Positions 61,020 through 64,000 of a stretch of 64,000 nt of DNA are shown in pieces. Within the stretch, counting starts at the first letter, position 1; the number at the start of each line of letters is the position of its first letter. Position numbers and translations under genes: made by a program. This stretch comes from Halodesulfovibrio spirochaetisodalis. Lineage in GTDB: Bacteria; Desulfobacterota; Desulfovibrionia; Desulfovibrionales; Desulfovibrionaceae. The stretch covers positions 29,313 to 93,312 of the forward strand of contig NZ_JXMS01000012.1 of NCBI RefSeq assembly GCF_001672295.1. Reading direction: 5' to 3'. The notes beneath the pieces were generated by a model. That model worked only from the letters and a program-made list of their open reading frames with translations. It ran no database searches and was not told the DNA's origin.

Positions 61020-61049
61020 TCCCTTTGATTGGAATGTATTGGGGGTATT

Positions 61050-62918
61050 ATGCCAAAAGTAGAAAATTCAAGTGCGGTTTTTACGCAGACTCAATTTCAA
61101 GAGCCTTCCACAACTAAAGCGACACCGCAATCAGCGGAAACACCGCTTAAGCAAGCAGCGCCTGTGTTGGATATGGAAATTTCACCAATTACGAGCTCTG
61201 GAGCTTCCGGCGCAGGCAAAGCATCGAAGGCAGGAAATTCACGAAGAACCCTGATGGTAGATGGTCACGAAGTGATTATGCGTAACAGTCGTTCAAAGAC
61301 TATGCGCAAAACAGTGAGTAGAACGTTTAGAAAATCGTTTCATGCGAAAAAAATAGCTCAGGAAGCTAAGCCGCTTTCATTCGGTGGATATACTCCGTCA
61401 AAAGAAGTTCTGCTTACAAAGGGAGATGTTCTTGCTGTAAAAGCACATATGCTGGAGGCAACTTCAGTGTTAATTGACAATGTCATTGAATTACACCCTG
61501 AGCGAAAATCACAGCTGTTACAAGAGCAAGCTCGACTTGGGGGAGTTTTGCAGCAATTGCAGGAGCAACTCACAGACTCAACACCAGTAATTGAAAAGAA
61601 AGAGTTGAATGCCCTGACGCCAAAGGACTTACCAAAACAGCTGTATTCTCGTCTTGAAGGCATGTTGAGTCTGGAACCGGGAAAGTTGCGTGACGCATGG
61701 CGTGATTCATACATTCGCTTATCTTCAAACTTGCAGCAGTGGAAGCCCATTGAAAGAGAACTTACGTTGGGTGGCCAGCTCTTTACCAGTAAGCTGACTC
61801 CGGTTAACGCACATTTTGATGAATTTTTTGGCGAAGACGGAAAGGATTACGGTGAGACCGGGTTGAGTAGTATGACACCTCGTTTGAGTCTTAATACTCG
61901 TGTTGAAGGTTTTGAGAATCTTCGGACGACAAACCTCTGGAAAACAGAGTTGTTTGATGGTGATGCAAATGACTCAAAGCCGGCATTCCGTGCATTTCGC
62001 AGTGGTGCCATTGCTGGTAAATTTATTGATGAGGCTCCAAGTGAGGCCGCGAAGAGCAAGCGTTTTGAAGTTGCAAAAGCAAATGCCAGAGAAGTGATTG
62101 AAGCCGCATTGATGCAGCATGTGAGCGATAACCCTGACGACGAGTACGCAATCGTAAATATTATTTCCATCAACTTGATGTCCGCAGTGAATGAAAGCGG
62201 GATGATCGAAACGCAAGAAAAAGCCTTTGCAGAAGCTGCATCCGAGGTAAATGCTGAAGGCAAATTGCGAGCACAGTCAGACAAAGATTCACCGGAACAC
62301 CTTGATTTTCTTCCCAAGGTCAATGTTTTTACCATGCGTTCAGGTGTAAATAATATCGGTGGGTTGCAGAAGTCTCAAGCAGCAGTAAATAAAGCTCAAA
62401 TAGAAAGACTACGTCCAATTGTCGAACGAAAGCTTAAAGCGTTAAAAAATACTGTGTCTGATGTCAGATACCAGCAGATCGTGAATTTGTGGGATAAAAT
62501 ACCAAGCATGCTTGATGAGACGAATAGTTACAAGCTTGCATCAAGGCTGGCGGTCTTAGGTGGTATGCTGGGGATGACAATCCATTTTAATTGCAAGAGC
62601 GGTAAAGACCGTACAGGAATGATGGATGCAGAATGCAAATTCTTCAAGTACCAGCTGGATCTGGCTGAGAAAAGAGGGGATGTCACAATCCCTAAGTATA
62701 CTCTGGATAAAATAGATCCAAGGCGTGCAGATCTTCTGGCTCTGGTCTTTGAAAGCGGCATCTTGGATGTGGCTAAAATGAATACTCTTGTGAAGAGCCT
62801 GAAAATTGCTCCAATGCACAACACATTAGATCAAAAGCTTGTTGATCGCCTTGGTGGCGTAGATGCTATCAAGTGGATTCAGGGCGGCAAGCGCTACACA
62901 AATATTGATAAAATGTAA
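61050..62918 (+). CDS. SopB/IpgD-type inositol phosphate phosphatase, probable type III effector
   Basis: 622 residues. The catalytic CX5R loop is C515-KSGKD-R521 followed by TGM, the diagnostic signature of SopB/SigD/IpgD phosphoinositide phosphatases; a preceding RSGVNNIGG (about residue 430) may correspond to the substrate-recognition NFGVNE element. The first 120 residues are rich in S, T, A and K, lacking a signal peptide, as expected for a secretion and chaperone-binding region. Such proteins act inside host cells on membrane inositides. The start is ATG at 61050 with TGGGGGT. An in-frame earlier start has no ribosome site. Confidence 0.85.
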   Translation: MPKVENSSAVFTQTQFQEPSTTKATPQSAETPLKQAAPVLDMEISPITSSGASGAGKASKAGNSRRTLMVDGHEVIMRNSRSKTMRKTVSRTFRKSFHAKKIAQEAKPLSFGGYTPSKEVLLTKGDVLAVKAHMLEATSVLIDNVIELHPERKSQLLQEQARLGGVLQQLQEQLTDSTPVIEKKELNALTPKDLPKQLYSRLEGMLSLEPGKLRDAWRDSYIRLSSNLQQWKPIERELTLGGQLFTSKLTPVNAHFDEFFGEDGKDYGETGLSSMTPRLSLNTRVEGFENLRTTNLWKTELFDGDANDSKPAFRAFRSGAIAGKFIDEAPSEAAKSKRFEVAKANAREVIEAALMQHVSDNPDDEYAIVNIISINLMSAVNESGMIETQEKAFAEAASEVNAEGKLRAQSDKDSPEHLDFLPKVNVFTMRSGVNNIGGLQKSQAAVNKAQIERLRPIVERKLKALKNTVSDVRYQQIVNLWDKIPSMLDETNSYKLASRLAVLGGMLGMTIHFNCKSGKDRTGMMDAECKFFKYQLDLAEKRGDVTIPKYTLDKIDPRRADLLALVFESGILDVAKMNTLVKSLKIAPMHNTLDQKLVDRLGGVDAIKWIQGGKRYTNIDKM

Positions 62919-63043
62919 GATATGTTTCTGCTTAAGCAGCAAGCTGACTGGAGGGAACGCGCGGATTAAGACGTGGTTACTTCCATTCAGCTTGTGTTGT
63001 TCTGTGGAGCAGTGTTGTCCCTGTGGTTCAGGGGCGAACAACG

Positions 63044-63850
63044 TTACGAGGTCTTGAATACTTGTTGGCATACTGTGCAGGTGTAGGAGTCCCGCGGAGA
63101 ACAGTACTGACCGCGGATAGTAAAACATTCTTCGGCTTGCATTAAAGCGACAGCTTTTTCCGTGGCTTTGTTTTTTTGTGATGTTACGCCGTTAATTCTG
63201 TCGATATTGCCCTTTATCCAGCGCTTCAGATAAAAACGTCTGCCGTTCAAAGTCATATGGACGGCTTTTTGCTCTGCAATGCGTAATTCAGATACAAACT
63301 CACCTGTGAGATTTCGCTTGTCCATTTGCGATGCATATTCAAGCGCTTCAAGCGCATTGAAGTTTGCAATGCGCACCAGATTTCCTGTCAGCTGTTTCGG
63401 GCAATCAGCGTACCGTTCTTTTTCAATGACGGTAAAAGCTACTTCGTCCGGCAGGACTTCCTCATCATTTTTTGACTTTCCTCGTTCTTCTGAATGGTCG
63501 AATGTGTGCGTAATTTCTACATTGAAGACGCTGTTGGCATTAATATCATCCAAAGCAGCCAGTAGAAATTCGTCAATAAGAGCGTACTCAACAATACGGC
63601 TGGACATGCCAAGCAGGTATGCAAGCTGTGTTGTTTTGAAGATGCCGTAATCACGCCCGATAAGGTTGGCTAAAATTCGCACCCCTTGAACAGAACGGAG
63701 TGTGGAGAAGACGAGATATGGTTTCAGCAGTTCCTGCGCCTGTTGTAAATGAGGCATAGGGCGTGCTGTTACGCGCGTGAGATCATCCTTTGAAGGACGT
63801 TTCAGCGGATTGGCGCCGTAGTATAAGCTGCGCGTTGTCGGTTTGCTCAT
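63044..63850 (-). CDS. Hypothetical protein, 268 residues
   Basis: I do not recognise a family. No signal peptide or membrane segment. The middle region GIFKTTQLAYLLGMSSRIVEYALIDEFLL resembles a helix-turn-helix, and the extreme C-terminus CSPRDSYTCTVCQQVF has three cysteines that could bind metal. The protein is basic overall. Transcribed on the minus strand, convergent with the effector gene. Confidence 0.72.
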   Translation of the reverse strand: MSKPTTRSLYYGANPLKRPSKDDLTRVTARPMPHLQQAQELLKPYLVFSTLRSVQGVRILANLIGRDYGIFKTTQLAYLLGMSSRIVEYALIDEFLLAALDDINANSVFNVEITHTFDHSEERGKSKNDEEVLPDEVAFTVIEKERYADCPKQLTGNLVRIANFNALEALEYASQMDKRNLTGEFVSELRIAEQKAVHMTLNGRRFYLKRWIKGNIDRINGVTSQKNKATEKAVALMQAEECFTIRGQYCSPRDSYTCTVCQQVFKTS

Positions 63851-64000
63851 TTCTTCTCCTGAAACAGTGTTGCGAATGCACGGGCAGTGTTTGTGTATCA
63901 GCTTTTGTAGTAGCCTGCTACAACTGGCATATGCTGCTAAAAAAGATGTTCATAGCTATGTGCAGATATGATTAATTTTATTTATCTGAAAATATTTAAT

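Overview
The window looks like a chromosome segment of a Gram-negative, flagellated, anaerobic sulfate-reducer-type bacterium, most likely marine Desulfovibrionaceae close to Halodesulfovibrio. This is inferred from gene content, not from a database match: a flgF-G-A-H-I-J-N-K-csrA-fliW order with a peptidase-type FlgJ, a bacteriohemerythrin, a CCG-type Fe-S protein, an L-cysteine desulfidase-type enzyme, a long-form HisG, and scattered intergenic elements with a GCCTCCGGCGG core.

Layout. 1-13 kb is mostly housekeeping: the end of murJ, a large hybrid histidine kinase, tRNA-His, murA, a glycosyltransferase, a class IV aminotransferase, asd, bacteriohemerythrin, a small transporter, a Nudix hydrolase and an ABC-F protein. 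13.7-22.9 kb is a flagellar rod/ring/hook operon behind a candidate sigma-54 promoter; it ends in csrA-fliW, and flgL is missing from its expected place after flgK. 23-31.5 kb holds hisIG, a TrmO-aldolase fusion, thiL, a UvrD-type helicase, an alkaline-phosphatase-superfamily protein and tRNA-Leu.

31.5-50 kb is accessory. Downstream of tRNA-Leu are a KAP-type P-loop NTPase and a small regulatory module (locus 1, 33.6-34.65 kb). A TetR/GNAT pair, a polyamine-type ABC transporter and an Fe-S protein follow. A 7.1 kb type I secretion/RTX cassette (41.5-48.7 kb) is bracketed by 155/156-bp almost identical direct repeats, each being the 3' end of the same module: a truncated copy at 41.3 kb and a full one (locus 2) at 48.75-49.56 kb. 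50-64 kb carries a BenE transporter with a divergent XRE-cupin regulator, small hydrolases and zinc-ribbon proteins, a cysteine desulfidase, stress-type small proteins, and a CesT-type chaperone next to a SopB/IpgD-type inositol phosphatase, which looks like a type III effector pair.

The most interesting signal is the module at loci 1 and 2. On the minus strand each has a conserved TTGACA-18-TA promoter, hairpins, an 82-83 nt structured RNA with a U-rich end, a 33-35 codon leader ORF, and an ATGA-overlapped 65-codon ORF with its own terminator. The RNA has two short antisense segments complementary to sequence at and just upstream of the leader's Shine-Dalgarno site. Both segments differ between loci with matching changes in their targets. 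This is the logic of the phage P1/P7 c4 antisense RNA, here in duplicated chromosomal copies driving a small protein I do not recognise.
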